DNA from: Gammaproteobacteria bacterium
GTDB lineage: Bacteria > Pseudomonadota > Gammaproteobacteria > UBA9214
DNA length: 37,680 nucleotides
Direction: 5' to 3'
NCBI GenBank assembly: GCA_022340485.1
Contig: JAJDNX010000012.1
Span: 1 to 37,680 of the forward strand
Shown here: positions 1-7,701 of the stretch, in pieces
Layout: each line of letters opens with the position of its first letter
Position numbering within the stretch: position 1 is the stretch's first letter
Position numbers and translations under genes: made by a program
Notes under the pieces: generated by a model
The model's database searches: none
What the model saw: only the letters and a program-made list of their open reading frames with translations
Told to the model about the DNA's origin: nothing

Positions 1-67
1 CCGGAGACCGGCCTGAGGTATCGTAACCGTATTGCGGAGGGCAATGCTGGCAGGTTGCATTGTCCTC
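1..67 (+). promoter_or_regulatory. 3' end of cobalamin (B12) riboswitch plus adjoining hairpin
   Basis: Bases 1-14 match the conserved B12 box near the 3' end of cobalamin riboswitches (consensus YCMGGAGACCKGCCD, first base lost at the window edge). The rest of the aptamer lies upstream of the window. Bases 37-47 and 57-67 then form an 11-bp stem with one G-U pair and a 9-base loop (48-56). No T-run follows, so this hairpin is not a classical intrinsic terminator. The identity is supported by the downstream genes: a BtuB-like receptor, TonB and a cobalamin adenosyltransferase. It presumably represses this operon when adenosylcobalamin is abundant. Only the terminal box is visible, so the full fold cannot be checked here. 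Confidence 0.8.
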
Positions 68-79
68 ACTGTCATTCGC

Positions 80-128
80 TCTCCACAGCAAACAAGTCAT
101 CGGCACGGGGTGGTGCCGTGGATGGAGA
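80..128 (+). promoter_or_regulatory. Possible Shine-Dalgarno sequestering helix of the btuB leader
   Basis: TCTCCA at 80-85 is exactly complementary to TGGAGA at 123-128, which contains the GGAG ribosome binding site (124-127) for the ATG at 134. Between them CGGCAC (101-106) pairs with GTGCCG (113-118) over a six-base loop, which would bring the two strands together. This would suit a riboswitch that controls translation. The helix is short, and the link to ligand binding is inferred. Confidence 0.45.
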
Positions 129-133
129 ATCTG

Positions 134-2206
134 ATGACAAACCGCGTATTCAGGGTGGCTGCTGCGGCAGTCATTGGCCTGCTTACCAGCACCGCCATTG
201 CACAAAGCGACGTAACTGAAAGCATCCTCGTTACCGCCACACGCCTCGACATGACAAACACCCGGGCGCGCGGCAATACCACCATCATCACGGCAGCGGA
301 CATCGAGGACAGCACGGCACGCACCCTGCCAGAATTACTCGGCCAGGAGGCCGGCATCCTCGGCAGCAGCCTGTTTGGCAATAATGGCACCTTGGCGAGT
401 ATCGATATTCGCGGCTTCGGTGCGGCTGCGACACAAAACACCCTGATCCTGCTGGATGGTCGCCGACTCAACGATGTCGACCTGTCGAGTGTGAATTTCG
501 GGACCATTCCACTGCAGAGCATCGAGCGTATCGAGATTACCCGTAACAGCGGCTCCGTCCTCTACGGGGATGGCGCCGTCGGCGGGGCCATCAACATCAT
601 CACCCGAAAACCGGAAAAAACCGGCACCTCTGCGTTTCTCAAGGCCGGCGCTGGGAACCTGGATACACAGCAACTGGACGCCCATGCCAGCCACAATAGT
701 GGTGCATTTGCCACCTTCGTTGGGGCGCATGGCATCAGCAGTGACGGTTACCGCGACAATAATAAACTGCGTGAGAAGAACATCAATTCAGATTTCCGCT
801 ACAGTCATGACAACAACCAGTACTTCCTGAAACTTGACTGGTTCGACCAGGATCTCGACTTGCCGGGTGTCCGCAACGTCAACCCCTCACTCGGCATAAA
901 CCAGTTAAAAGACGATCGCCGTGGCACAGATACACCCGATGATTATGCTGACCAAGACGGCTATCGCATTAATCCGGGATTTACTCATTACTGGGACAGT
1001 GGCAGTGAGGCGGTTATTGACTTCGGCTACCACAAGAAAAATCAGCAGGCATTTTACGGCGACTATCAGTATGGCGGATTGTACTCAAACTATGTTGACT
1101 CGGACCTGAAAACTTTTTCATTCACACCACGTGCAACGGTGCCTCACACCTTGTTCGGCAAGCAGTCGCAGACGATAGTGGGCCTGGATTACTACAGCAA
1201 CGACTATGACTCCAAGCTCTCGCTGAATCACAGCAGCAGGGATACACCGATACACAAGGTGCATATCGACCAGCAATCAACCGCTCTCTACGCCGATTCA
1301 ACCACTACCCTTGGCACAGACATCACCGTCAACCTGGGTGCACGACTGCAATGGATCCGACAGAAAGGCAAGGACAGATTCGACCCCAATGCTCCGGGAG
1401 CTGATCCTGCCTATGACAACCAGGCAGCAAAGTATAACGACAGCTATAGTGTTCCGATGTTTGAGGCCGGCCTTGAGAAACAATTGATTCCCAGCACCAG
1501 CGCTTATATCAAGTGGACACACAGCGCGCGTGTCGCGACGGTTGATGAACTCTTCGAGTACGATCCTAACACCTCAGCACGGGTGTTCTCACCACTGGAA
1601 CCACAAACCGGTAACGGTATCGACCTGGGCACACGCTACAGGCAAGGCCGGTACTCCGGCAACGCGAATGCCTATTACCTGCGACTGAAAAACGAAATAC
1701 ACTTCGATCCAGTGACCTTCAGCAACACCAACCTTGACCCTACTGAACGCTACGGTCTGGAGTTGACTGGTGCGGTCGATGTCAATGACCGACTGAGCCT
1801 GCAAGGTAACTACAGCTATATGCGGTCCAGGTTCACTGACGGACCGTTCGAGGGCAATAGTGTACCACTGGTGCCGGAGAACAAGGCCAGCCTGTCGGGG
1901 ATCTGGCAACCTGCAGACGCAACGGACTTGGTGGTCGCTGTCAACTATGTAGACAGCCGCTATTTTGACAACGACCAGTCCAACCGTTTCGGTGAAAAGA
2001 TCCCCTCCTACACCACCGTGGATGCAAAGCTCAGCCACAGCTACCGTGGCTACCGGATGACCTTCGAGGTCAACAACATCTTTGCGGAAGAATACTATGA
2101 ATACGGTGCCAGCAGCACCTTTTCAGCAGGCGTATACAATGCCTATCCACTGCCGGAAAGAACTATACTGTTCACGGTTGCAAAGGAATTCGGCAAGCTG
2201 CCATGA
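134..2206 (+). CDS. btuB: TonB-dependent outer membrane receptor, BtuB-like (vitamin B12 uptake)
   Basis: This 690-residue outer membrane receptor probably imports cobalamin across the outer membrane using TonB energy. Residues 1-24 form a signal peptide (MTNRVFRV, then an alanine-rich core ending STAIAQ). A TonB-box-like segment, ESILVTATR, follows directly. The N-terminal plug domain has typical motifs such as LLDGRRLNDVD, ERIEITRNSGSVLYGDGAVGGAINIITR, and the rest is a beta-barrel ending in a hydrophobic strand (RTILFTVAKEF). ATG 134 was chosen because GGAG lies six bases upstream and the signal peptide begins there; the frame stays open upstream only through riboswitch sequence. The stop overlaps the tonB start (ATGA). 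Substrate assignment rests on the B12 riboswitch and the adenosyltransferase in the same operon, because sequence alone could also fit a siderophore receptor. Confidence 0.88.
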   Translation: MTNRVFRVAAAAVIGLLTSTAIAQSDVTESILVTATRLDMTNTRARGNTTIITAADIEDSTARTLPELLGQEAGILGSSLFGNNGTLASIDIRGFGAAATQNTLILLDGRRLNDVDLSSVNFGTIPLQSIERIEITRNSGSVLYGDGAVGGAINIITRKPEKTGTSAFLKAGAGNLDTQQLDAHASHNSGAFATFVGAHGISSDGYRDNNKLREKNINSDFRYSHDNNQYFLKLDWFDQDLDLPGVRNVNPSLGINQLKDDRRGTDTPDDYADQDGYRINPGFTHYWDSGSEAVIDFGYHKKNQQAFYGDYQYGGLYSNYVDSDLKTFSFTPRATVPHTLFGKQSQTIVGLDYYSNDYDSKLSLNHSSRDTPIHKVHIDQQSTALYADSTTTLGTDITVNLGARLQWIRQKGKDRFDPNAPGADPAYDNQAAKYNDSYSVPMFEAGLEKQLIPSTSAYIKWTHSARVATVDELFEYDPNTSARVFSPLEPQTGNGIDLGTRYRQGRYSGNANAYYLRLKNEIHFDPVTFSNTNLDPTERYGLELTGAVDVNDRLSLQGNYSYMRSRFTDGPFEGNSVPLVPENKASLSGIWQPADATDLVVAVNYVDSRYFDNDQSNRFGEKIPSYTTVDAKLSHSYRGYRMTFEVNNIFAEEYYEYGASSTFSAGVYNAYPLPERTILFTVAKEFGKLP

Positions 2207-2889
2207 TTACTCATAACATCAAGTGGTTTTTGTTCCTCTCGGTGGCTGCACATGCGGCCGTGCTGACGACATGGCAGCTGCCAGTCTATACACCGGGCTA
2301 TAGCGGTCATGTGATGCAGCTGTCGGTCACACAGCGCGCCGGCGGCAACCGTGCACAAGCACACGCAGAAATTACCAGCCGATCCGCACCCGTCAATGCA
2401 GTGCAGCCACAACCGCCTGTAAAGCCTGCGGCACAGTCAGCGCTGACAAGAACGACTCACCTGGAGGCACGATCACACAAATTACCGCGGTCAGGACAAG
2501 AGACAAGTCCGGTGCAAATACAGTCGCCTGCAGCGGCTACCGATACAGCTACTGCTTCTGAAGTGATTGCCAGCAATCCTGTCCAGCAGCGGCAGGAAGC
2601 CAACCGCCATCTACGCAACAGCGTCATGGAGCTGATCAGCCGCGAACTCACCTACCCGGCGATTGCCCGTCGCAAAGGCTGGCAAGGCGTCGTCAAACTG
2701 GAAGTGCACATCGAAGCGAACGGTACAATCACTCGCCTGCAGGTTGACGAAACCTCCGGTTACAGCATCCTTGACAAGGCCGCAGTGGAATGCCTGCAGC
2801 TCGCCAGCATACCCGATGCCGCATACTGGTTGCATGGCCGGGCCATCGACATTGTGGTACCCGTTGAATACCGTCTGGTTGACAGTTGA
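2203..2889 (+). CDS. tonB: TonB family energy transducer
   Basis: This 228-residue protein links inner membrane proton-motive force to the outer membrane receptor. Residues 8-25 form a single N-terminal membrane anchor (WFLFLSVAAHAAVLTTW). A proline- and glutamine-containing periplasmic linker follows, and a TonB C-terminal domain covers about residues 145-226 (YPAIARRKGWQGVVKLEV, DETSGYSILDKAAVECL). The start codon overlaps the receptor stop, so the two genes are translationally coupled. It is likely a dedicated TonB for the BtuB-like receptor. No exbB or exbD is nearby, so it presumably borrows an ExbBD complex encoded elsewhere. The linker has fewer Pro-Glu/Pro-Lys repeats than E. coli TonB. 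Confidence 0.88.
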   Translation: MITHNIKWFLFLSVAAHAAVLTTWQLPVYTPGYSGHVMQLSVTQRAGGNRAQAHAEITSRSAPVNAVQPQPPVKPAAQSALTRTTHLEARSHKLPRSGQETSPVQIQSPAAATDTATASEVIASNPVQQRQEANRHLRNSVMELISRELTYPAIARRKGWQGVVKLEVHIEANGTITRLQVDETSGYSILDKAAVECLQLASIPDAAYWLHGRAIDIVVPVEYRLVDS

Positions 2890-2890
2890 T

Positions 2891-3442
2891 ATGGCTAACC
2901 GTCTATCGAAAATCTACACCCGTACCGGTGATGATGGCAGCACCGGACTGGGCGACGGCTCCCGTATTCAAAAAGACAGCTTGCGCATCGAAGCCATGGG
3001 CAGCGTCGATGAACTCAACTGTGCGCTGGGCGTACTGCTGTGCAACCCGTTGAAGGAGTCAATTCAGTCAATGCTCATCGATATACAGCACACCCTGTTT
3101 GATCTCGGTGGAGAGCTGTGCATCCCGGGAGCAAATGTCATCCACATGGACAGGGTCAAGGTACTGGAACAACAACTCGATGCGTTAAATGCCGACCTGC
3201 TGCCGTTGAAGGAATTCATCCTCCCTGGCGGCTGCAACGCGGCAGCTGCCTGTCACCTGGCGCGCGCCATATGCCGACGCAGCGAACGACGCATCTATAG
3301 CCTGTCGAAAGCCGAAACCGTGAACCCGGACTCCATTAAATACCTGAATCGACTTTCTGACCTGTTGTTTGTCATGGCACGTTACCTGAACAGGGAAGCA
3401 GGACATGCCGATGTGCTTTGGGAACATGACCGGAGCAAATAG
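2891..3442 (+). CDS. pduO: PduO-type ATP:cob(I)alamin adenosyltransferase
   Basis: This 183-residue enzyme transfers the adenosyl group of ATP to cob(I)alamin to make coenzyme B12. The family signature is clear: an N-terminal ATP-binding segment (KIYTRTGDDGSTGLGDGSR, residues 7-25), VDELNCALG, a central FILPGG, and the RAICRRSERR helix that carries the conserved arginines. The length is typical of bacterial PduO-type enzymes and unlike CobA/BtuR types, which have a P-loop. The ATG starts one base after the tonB stop, so it is the third gene of the riboswitch operon. It lets the cell convert salvaged corrinoid to the active cofactor. The gene could equally be called cobO or atoB-like ATR in other annotations; the function is well supported. 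Confidence 0.92.
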   Translation: MANRLSKIYTRTGDDGSTGLGDGSRIQKDSLRIEAMGSVDELNCALGVLLCNPLKESIQSMLIDIQHTLFDLGGELCIPGANVIHMDRVKVLEQQLDALNADLLPLKEFILPGGCNAAAACHLARAICRRSERRIYSLSKAETVNPDSIKYLNRLSDLLFVMARYLNREAGHADVLWEHDRSK

Positions 3443-3452
3443 CTTGGAATGT

Positions 3453-3471
3453 ACCTGCTCTGCAGGCAGGT
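3453..3471. terminator. Small hairpin between convergent genes
   Basis: ACCTGC (3453-3458) and GCAGGT (3466-3471) form a six-pair stem with a seven-base loop. It lies exactly between the adenosyltransferase stop and the stop of the opposing btuF-like gene. No strong T-run follows on either strand, so its role as a bidirectional terminator is only plausible. Confidence 0.3.
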
Positions 3472-4403
3472 TAATCGCGCACCCGCTGAAGAATCGCACA
3501 CAGTTCCTCGGCGCCGTCAAGCACGCGTGGACTATGCCGCACCAGTCGTTCTCGAGCGATACCGTAGATATGCCCATGAGCCACTGCAGACAGGGATGGC
3601 CAGCGATTCCAGGCAGCCAGCAGCGGTGAATCATCATCGTCAACTGCAACCACGATCACCTCGGGGTCGGCAGCCAGTACCGCCTCAATATTAACCTGTG
3701 GTGCCAGTGCAGGCAGTGCATCAAACACATTGCGTCCACCACACAGACGGAGCACATCGCTGAATAAATGCTCGCCATTGAGCGTCATCAACGGTTGCTC
3801 CCATATCTGATAAAACACGCGGACCAACGGACGCTGTGCGTACCTCTGCCGGAGCAGCCGGTAGCGGTCGTTAAAACTGTCCACAGCTGCCTGCGCAGCC
3901 ACTTCGGTGCCCGCAAGCTGCCCAAGACGCAACAAGGTAGCAGGCACATCCACAAGCCGCCGGGGTTCCGAAAGAAACAGGGTGATACCCAGGGAACGCA
4001 ACCGTTCCACCTGTGCGGCGGGATTACCACTCTGCCAGGCCACGACAAGATCCGGCTGCAGGGCAAGGATCGCCTCAAGATCCAGGCCTGCACCACCACC
4101 GATCCGGGGAATCGAGCGTGCCGCCTCGGGGTAGTCACTGAATTCAGTGACACCAACCACTGCATTGCCGGCACCGGCGGCAAACAATAATTCGGTGATA
4201 TTTGGCGCAAGGCTGACAATACGACGTGCCGGCCTCTCGAGCACCACTTCCTCACCGGCATCATCCGTGACCCTGATCTCTGCCCGTACAGGGGCACACG
4301 GCCACTGTAATACCAGCAGCAACGCCATCGCCAGCAGTGTTGACCTCGCTGGCGCATTGCCACGACAGCTTGGCGCAAGGAATGCACTGCTTGTTGATAG
4401 CAT
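3471..4403 (-). CDS. btuF: BtuF-like periplasmic cobalamin-binding protein
   Basis: This 310-residue ABC-transporter substrate-binding protein is of the BtuF/TroA-like helical-backbone type and would bind cobalamin in the periplasm. After an N-terminal signal region (hydrophobic LLAMALLLVLQW, likely cleavage after PVRA near residue 41) it shows RPARRIVSLAPNITELLFAA, VVGVTEFSDYPEAA, IPRIGG, and LEAILALQPDLVVAW, all typical of this family. ATG 4403 gives a complete signal peptide; a shorter start at 4328 would leave a very short one. It converges on the riboswitch operon, so its own expression is not obviously riboswitch-controlled. The permease and ATPase partners (btuC, btuD) are not in the window. 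A heme or siderophore ligand is possible, but the neighbours favour cobalamin. Confidence 0.8.
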   Translation of the reverse strand: MLSTSSAFLAPSCRGNAPARSTLLAMALLLVLQWPCAPVRAEIRVTDDAGEEVVLERPARRIVSLAPNITELLFAAGAGNAVVGVTEFSDYPEAARSIPRIGGGAGLDLEAILALQPDLVVAWQSGNPAAQVERLRSLGITLFLSEPRRLVDVPATLLRLGQLAGTEVAAQAAVDSFNDRYRLLRQRYAQRPLVRVFYQIWEQPLMTLNGEHLFSDVLRLCGGRNVFDALPALAPQVNIEAVLAADPEVIVVAVDDDDSPLLAAWNRWPSLSAVAHGHIYGIARERLVRHSPRVLDGAEELCAILQRVRD

Positions 4404-4429
4404 CTGGAAACCGGCCTTGTTTAATACGT

Positions 4430-4435
4430 TATAAT
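4430..4435 (+). promoter_or_regulatory. Possible -10 element upstream of the Rossmann-fold gene
   Basis: TATAAT lies 40 bases upstream of the ATG at 4475 in the 71-base divergent gap. No convincing -35 sits at 16-18 bases from it, so the promoter call is weak. Confidence 0.3.
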
Positions 4436-4474
4436 CGCGCGTCACGCCAACTGAAACAAGCAGGATACCTGACC

Positions 4475-5242
4475 ATGAAATCACCCGTAGTTCTCGTCGG
4501 CATTGGAGAAATGGGCAGTGTATTTGCACGTGGTCTGCTGCGTACCGGCCACCCCGTCTATCCCGTGAACCGCAACACGGATATGGCTGCCACTGCGAAG
4601 ATACTACCCTCACCGGAACTGGTGCTGGTGGCTGTTGCCGAAAATGATCTGCACAATGTCCTGGAACAGTTGCCGACCGCCTGGCATGCAAGGATAGCCC
4701 TGTTGCAGAACGAACTGCTGCCCGGTGACTGGCAGCAGTACGGCTATACCCATCCGACTGTCATTTCAGTCTGGTTTGAGAAAAAGAAGGGGCAGGACGT
4801 AAAGGTGCTGATACCCTCCCCGGTCTACGGCCCCGGCGCCGGACTGTTGCAGACCAGTCTCGGAAGTCTCAACATCCCGGCACGCATTCTGGCCAGTGAA
4901 GACGAGCTGCTGTTCGAGCTGGTGGTCAAGAATGTCTATATCGTCACCACCAACTGTGCCGGACTGGTCACGGGGGGCACAGTGAGCGAACTTTGGTCCG
5001 GCCACCGCGAGTTCGGGGAAGCGGTTGCTCACGAGGTGGTACAAATACAGGAATCCTTGACAGGACGGCAGTTTCAGGCAGATGACCTGATCAGCGCCAT
5101 GCTGAAGGCCTTCGCAGGCGACCCCGATCATGCTTGTATGGGTCGCAGTGCTCCGGCACGGCTGAAGCGTGCCCTGCAACAGGCAGATGCTGCAGGTCTG
5201 GCCGTTCCACGCCTCAGGGCGATTGCTGCACAGCAGCCATAA
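4475..5242 (+). CDS. Rossmann-fold NAD(P)-binding protein, ketopantoate reductase/6-phosphogluconate dehydrogenase-like
   Basis: This 255-residue protein begins with a dinucleotide-binding beta-alpha-beta motif (VVLVGIGEMGSVFARGLLRTG, glycines near residues 9-14). A second strand, LVLVAVAENDLHNVLEQLP, fits the rest of a Rossmann fold. The C-terminal half is helical and has an NCAGLVTGGTVSELW segment that resembles the helical domain of ketopantoate reductase-like dehydrogenases. The substrate is not recognisable. ATG 4475 has AGGA nine bases upstream; an upstream in-frame start at 4337 would overlap the opposing btuF gene and lacks support. The gene is monocistronic, running head-on into mak with only eight bases between the stops. 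Confidence 0.7.
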   Translation: MKSPVVLVGIGEMGSVFARGLLRTGHPVYPVNRNTDMAATAKILPSPELVLVAVAENDLHNVLEQLPTAWHARIALLQNELLPGDWQQYGYTHPTVISVWFEKKKGQDVKVLIPSPVYGPGAGLLQTSLGSLNIPARILASEDELLFELVVKNVYIVTTNCAGLVTGGTVSELWSGHREFGEAVAHEVVQIQESLTGRQFQADDLISAMLKAFAGDPDHACMGRSAPARLKRALQQADAAGLAVPRLRAIAAQQP

Positions 5243-5250
5243 CGCAGCGC

Positions 5251-6165
5251 CTACTGCAACGGCCATAAGCAGGCCGCACCACGCACACCGCTGGAATCGC
5301 CGTGTTGCGCACGTAGCAGGCGGGTATCGACACGGTCGGAAAACACATAGTCCTGCCATTGCGAGACCACTGCACTATACAGGCGCTTGCAGTTTGAAAT
5401 CCCTCCCCCCAGCACAACCACATCGGGATCGAGGACATTAATGACACTTGCCAGTGCACGTGCCATCCTGTTTGCATAGCGCTGTACCGTCATACTGGCG
5501 CTGACATCCCCCAGTTCGGCTGACTGGATAATGCTACGCGCATCCTGGGAACCGCCGAACCATTGCTGGTGGTCGCGCGCCAGACCAGGGCCGGACAGCC
5601 AGGTTTCTATGCACCCGCGCAGGCCGCAGTAGCAGGCCGGACCTGGCAATTCCTCCGGCTGGGGCCACGGTAGCGAGTTGTGCCCCCACTCGCCACTAAT
5701 ACCATTCGGCCCCGCGAGCAATTGCCGGTTAAAGGCGATCCCGCCCCCGGTCCCGGTGCCAACGATCACACCAAATACCAGTGCAGCATCCCTGCCCGCT
5801 CCATCCGTCGCCTCTGACAGGGTAAAACAATCGGCATCATTGGCAAAACGCAACGAGCGGCCCAGTCTTGCTTCCAACTCCCGGTGTAATGGCTGACCGT
5901 TGAGACAGACTGAATTCGAGTTCTTCACCAGGCCGGTAGCTCGCGATAGGGAACCCGGCATGCCGATCCCGATTGAACACATCTGGCCGACCCGGGTCTC
6001 CAGGCTCGACACCAGGGCAACCACCGCATCCAGTGTCGCGGCATAATCACCTTGCGGAGTCGGGATGCGCTCACGGCAACGCTCGGCGCCATCCGTATCC
6101 AGCACCACACCCTCGATCTTGCTGCCGCCGAGGTCGATACCCAGCCTGAAAGCAGGCTTGTTCAT
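5251..6165 (-). CDS. mak: ROK-family fructokinase (Mak-like)
   Basis: This 304-residue ROK-family sugar kinase is closest in pattern to E. coli Mak, which phosphorylates fructose to fructose 6-phosphate. Visible motifs are the N-terminal phosphate-binding loop GIDLGGSKIEGVVLD, the substrate segment LVKNSNSVCLNGQPL, the catalytic FANDADCF, VFGVIVGTGTGGGIAFN, and EWGHNSLPW. The zinc-binding CYCGLRGCIE and C-terminal GDSSGVRGAACLWP are also Mak-like. The start is ATG 6165; a TTG one codon earlier is less likely. Only three bases separate it from the ampD stop, so ampD and mak form an operon with probable translational coupling. Other hexose substrates cannot be excluded. Confidence 0.85.
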   Translation of the reverse strand: MNKPAFRLGIDLGGSKIEGVVLDTDGAERCRERIPTPQGDYAATLDAVVALVSSLETRVGQMCSIGIGMPGSLSRATGLVKNSNSVCLNGQPLHRELEARLGRSLRFANDADCFTLSEATDGAGRDAALVFGVIVGTGTGGGIAFNRQLLAGPNGISGEWGHNSLPWPQPEELPGPACYCGLRGCIETWLSGPGLARDHQQWFGGSQDARSIIQSAELGDVSASMTVQRYANRMARALASVINVLDPDVVVLGGGISNCKRLYSAVVSQWQDYVFSDRVDTRLLRAQHGDSSGVRGAACLWPLQ

Positions 6166-6168
6166 CAA

Positions 6169-6732
6169 TCAGGATTTCCCGCGCATTGCCAACTGCTGCT
6201 GTAACCGAACCCAGTCAAAAGCCGGTCCCGGGTCGGTCTTGCGCTGCGGTGAGATATCGCAATGCCCGGCAAGGCTGTCTGTGGACAATCCAGGAAAGGC
6301 GTCAATCAGGACCCTGATGACATCCGCCAGCACCTCATACTGCACATCGCTATAGGGTTCATCATCCTGACCTTCCAGTTCAATCCCGATGGAAAAGTCA
6401 TTACAGGCAAACCGTCCCTGATAACAGGAATCGCCCGCATGCCAGGCGCGCTTTCGAAAAGGGACATACTGGACCAGTTCCCCGTCACGCCGGATCAGCA
6501 GATGACTGGAGACTCTCAGGCCCGAGATTTGTGCAAAATAGGGGTGCGCATCGGCATCCAGCGTATTGGTAAAAAAGCGATCGATTTCGGGACCGCCGTA
6601 TTGGCCGGGCGGCAGGCTCATACCGTGAACAACCACCAGGGAGATCTCGCTACCCTCCGGGCGCTCATCGCAGTTAGGTGATGGCACCTGGCGGACACCG
6701 ATCAAGCAGTCTCTGCAAGCATCAATTTTCAC
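6169..6732 (-). CDS. ampD: 1,6-anhydro-N-acetylmuramyl-L-alanine amidase AmpD
   Basis: This 187-residue cytoplasmic zinc amidase cleaves the peptide from anhydro-muropeptides during cell-wall recycling. It follows E. coli AmpD closely over its whole length: the zinc histidine in SLVVVHGMSLPPG (about residue 35), RVSSHLLIRRDGELVQYVPF, KRAWHAG, the catalytic glutamate in SIGIELEG, and the second histidine and aspartate in GHCDISPQRKTDPGPAFDW. It is the first gene of an ampD-mak operon. In many gammaproteobacteria ampD loss raises AmpC beta-lactamase; no ampR, ampC or ampE is seen here, so the housekeeping recycling role is the safe call. Confidence 0.95.
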   Translation of the reverse strand: MKIDACRDCLIGVRQVPSPNCDERPEGSEISLVVVHGMSLPPGQYGGPEIDRFFTNTLDADAHPYFAQISGLRVSSHLLIRRDGELVQYVPFRKRAWHAGDSCYQGRFACNDFSIGIELEGQDDEPYSDVQYEVLADVIRVLIDAFPGLSTDSLAGHCDISPQRKTDPGPAFDWVRLQQQLAMRGKS

Positions 6733-6927
6733 GTATTCACGCCTTCACCCGTTACTCGCAGCGTCAAAAAAGTTACCCCGCTGGTCCCCCTCTGATCGGT
6801 TTAGCCGCTGGATCAGCAACTGTGGCAACACGTCTCCCGCCAGCCATCCTGATCGGCTAGAATACCATCCTTAAAATCTGGCAGACACACCTTGATGCCA
6901 CCTGGCTGGCAACCGACTGGAGCGACA

Positions 6928-7596
6928 GTGAAAAACACCTACTTACTGCTATGTCTTTTATTGATTCTTGCCGGCAATGCTGCCGCGGAAACCCGCTATG
7001 TCAGCGACATGCTGGAAATCACCATGCGAAGCGGCAAGGGCACTAACTACGGCATCACCCGCATGCTGCGCAGCGGGACCCCAGTGCAGGTACTGGAGGT
7101 CGACAAGGAGACAGGCTATACCAAGGTACGCACCGACAATGGCAAGGAAGGCTGGGTGTTGTCACGGTTTCTGATGAAAGTGCAGGCCGCCCGCGAACGA
7201 CTCGCCGCCGCCGAGAAAAGTCTGGCTGAACTGGAACTAGAGAACCGTAAACTTAGCACCGCGATGGCGGCGATGACAGATGAGAAAAAGGCACTGGCGA
7301 GCAATCTGAACGAGCTGGAAGGAGAAAGCCGATCTGTCAGCCAGGAACTGGCTGAGATCAAGCGCACCGCATCCAGTGCCCTGGCCATAGACGCAGAAAA
7401 CAAGGACCTGAAAAGCCGGCTGGTATCACTGGAACGTCAATTGCAAACCGTGCAACAGGAGAACCAGAGCCTGAAGGATCGTACTGCCCGTGACTGGTTC
7501 ATGGTCGGTGCTGCCGTAGTACTGCTAGGCATCATCATCGGCCTGATCATTCCAAAGATCCGTTTTCGCAAGAAATCCAGCTGGGATACTTTTTAA
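6928..7596 (+). CDS. SH3b-domain membrane protein with coiled coil (TIGR04211/YgiM type)
   Basis: This 222-residue protein has a signal peptide (hydrophobic residues 5-16, ending AGNAAA near 20) and a bacterial SH3 domain at about 21-85 (YVSDMLEITMRSGKG, TPVQVLEV, GWVLSRFL). A long charged coiled coil follows at about 87-190, then one transmembrane helix near 193-213 (WFMVGAAVVLLGIIIGLIIP) and a short basic cytoplasmic tail. This architecture matches the YgiM/TIGR04211 family, whose role is poorly defined but is linked to the envelope. GTG 6928 was chosen because GGAG lies five bases upstream and it yields a standard signal peptide; an ATG at 6895 would add eleven residues with no such support. 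It is divergent from ampD. Confidence 0.8.
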   Translation: MKNTYLLLCLLLILAGNAAAETRYVSDMLEITMRSGKGTNYGITRMLRSGTPVQVLEVDKETGYTKVRTDNGKEGWVLSRFLMKVQAARERLAAAEKSLAELELENRKLSTAMAAMTDEKKALASNLNELEGESRSVSQELAEIKRTASSALAIDAENKDLKSRLVSLERQLQTVQQENQSLKDRTARDWFMVGAAVVLLGIIIGLIIPKIRFRKKSSWDTF

Positions 7597-7630
7597 AGAC
7601 TGCTTCGATCGAACCCTGGGCAGAACGATT

Positions 7631-7687
7631 GCCACGGAAGTGCACGGAAGAAGATCCCCTGGCGGGATTTCCGTGTGTTTCCGTGGC
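7631..7687. repeat. Intergenic inverted repeat, family 1 copy 1
   Basis: Arms at 7631-7649 and 7669-7687 match the family consensus GCCACGGAAGCACACGGAA and pair at 16 of 19 positions. The loop contains its own small stem (ATCCC with GGGAT). It sits between the convergent stops of the SH3b gene and ilvD, so it may act as a bidirectional transcription stop, though no T-run follows. Confidence 0.85.
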
Positions 7688-7701
7688 TATTGAACCACCA
7701 G

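Noticed and set aside
32-133. Longer N-terminus of the BtuB-like receptor
   Set aside because: The extension overlaps the riboswitch region and starts with a non-ATG codon; ATG 134 has a ribosome site and a complete signal peptide.
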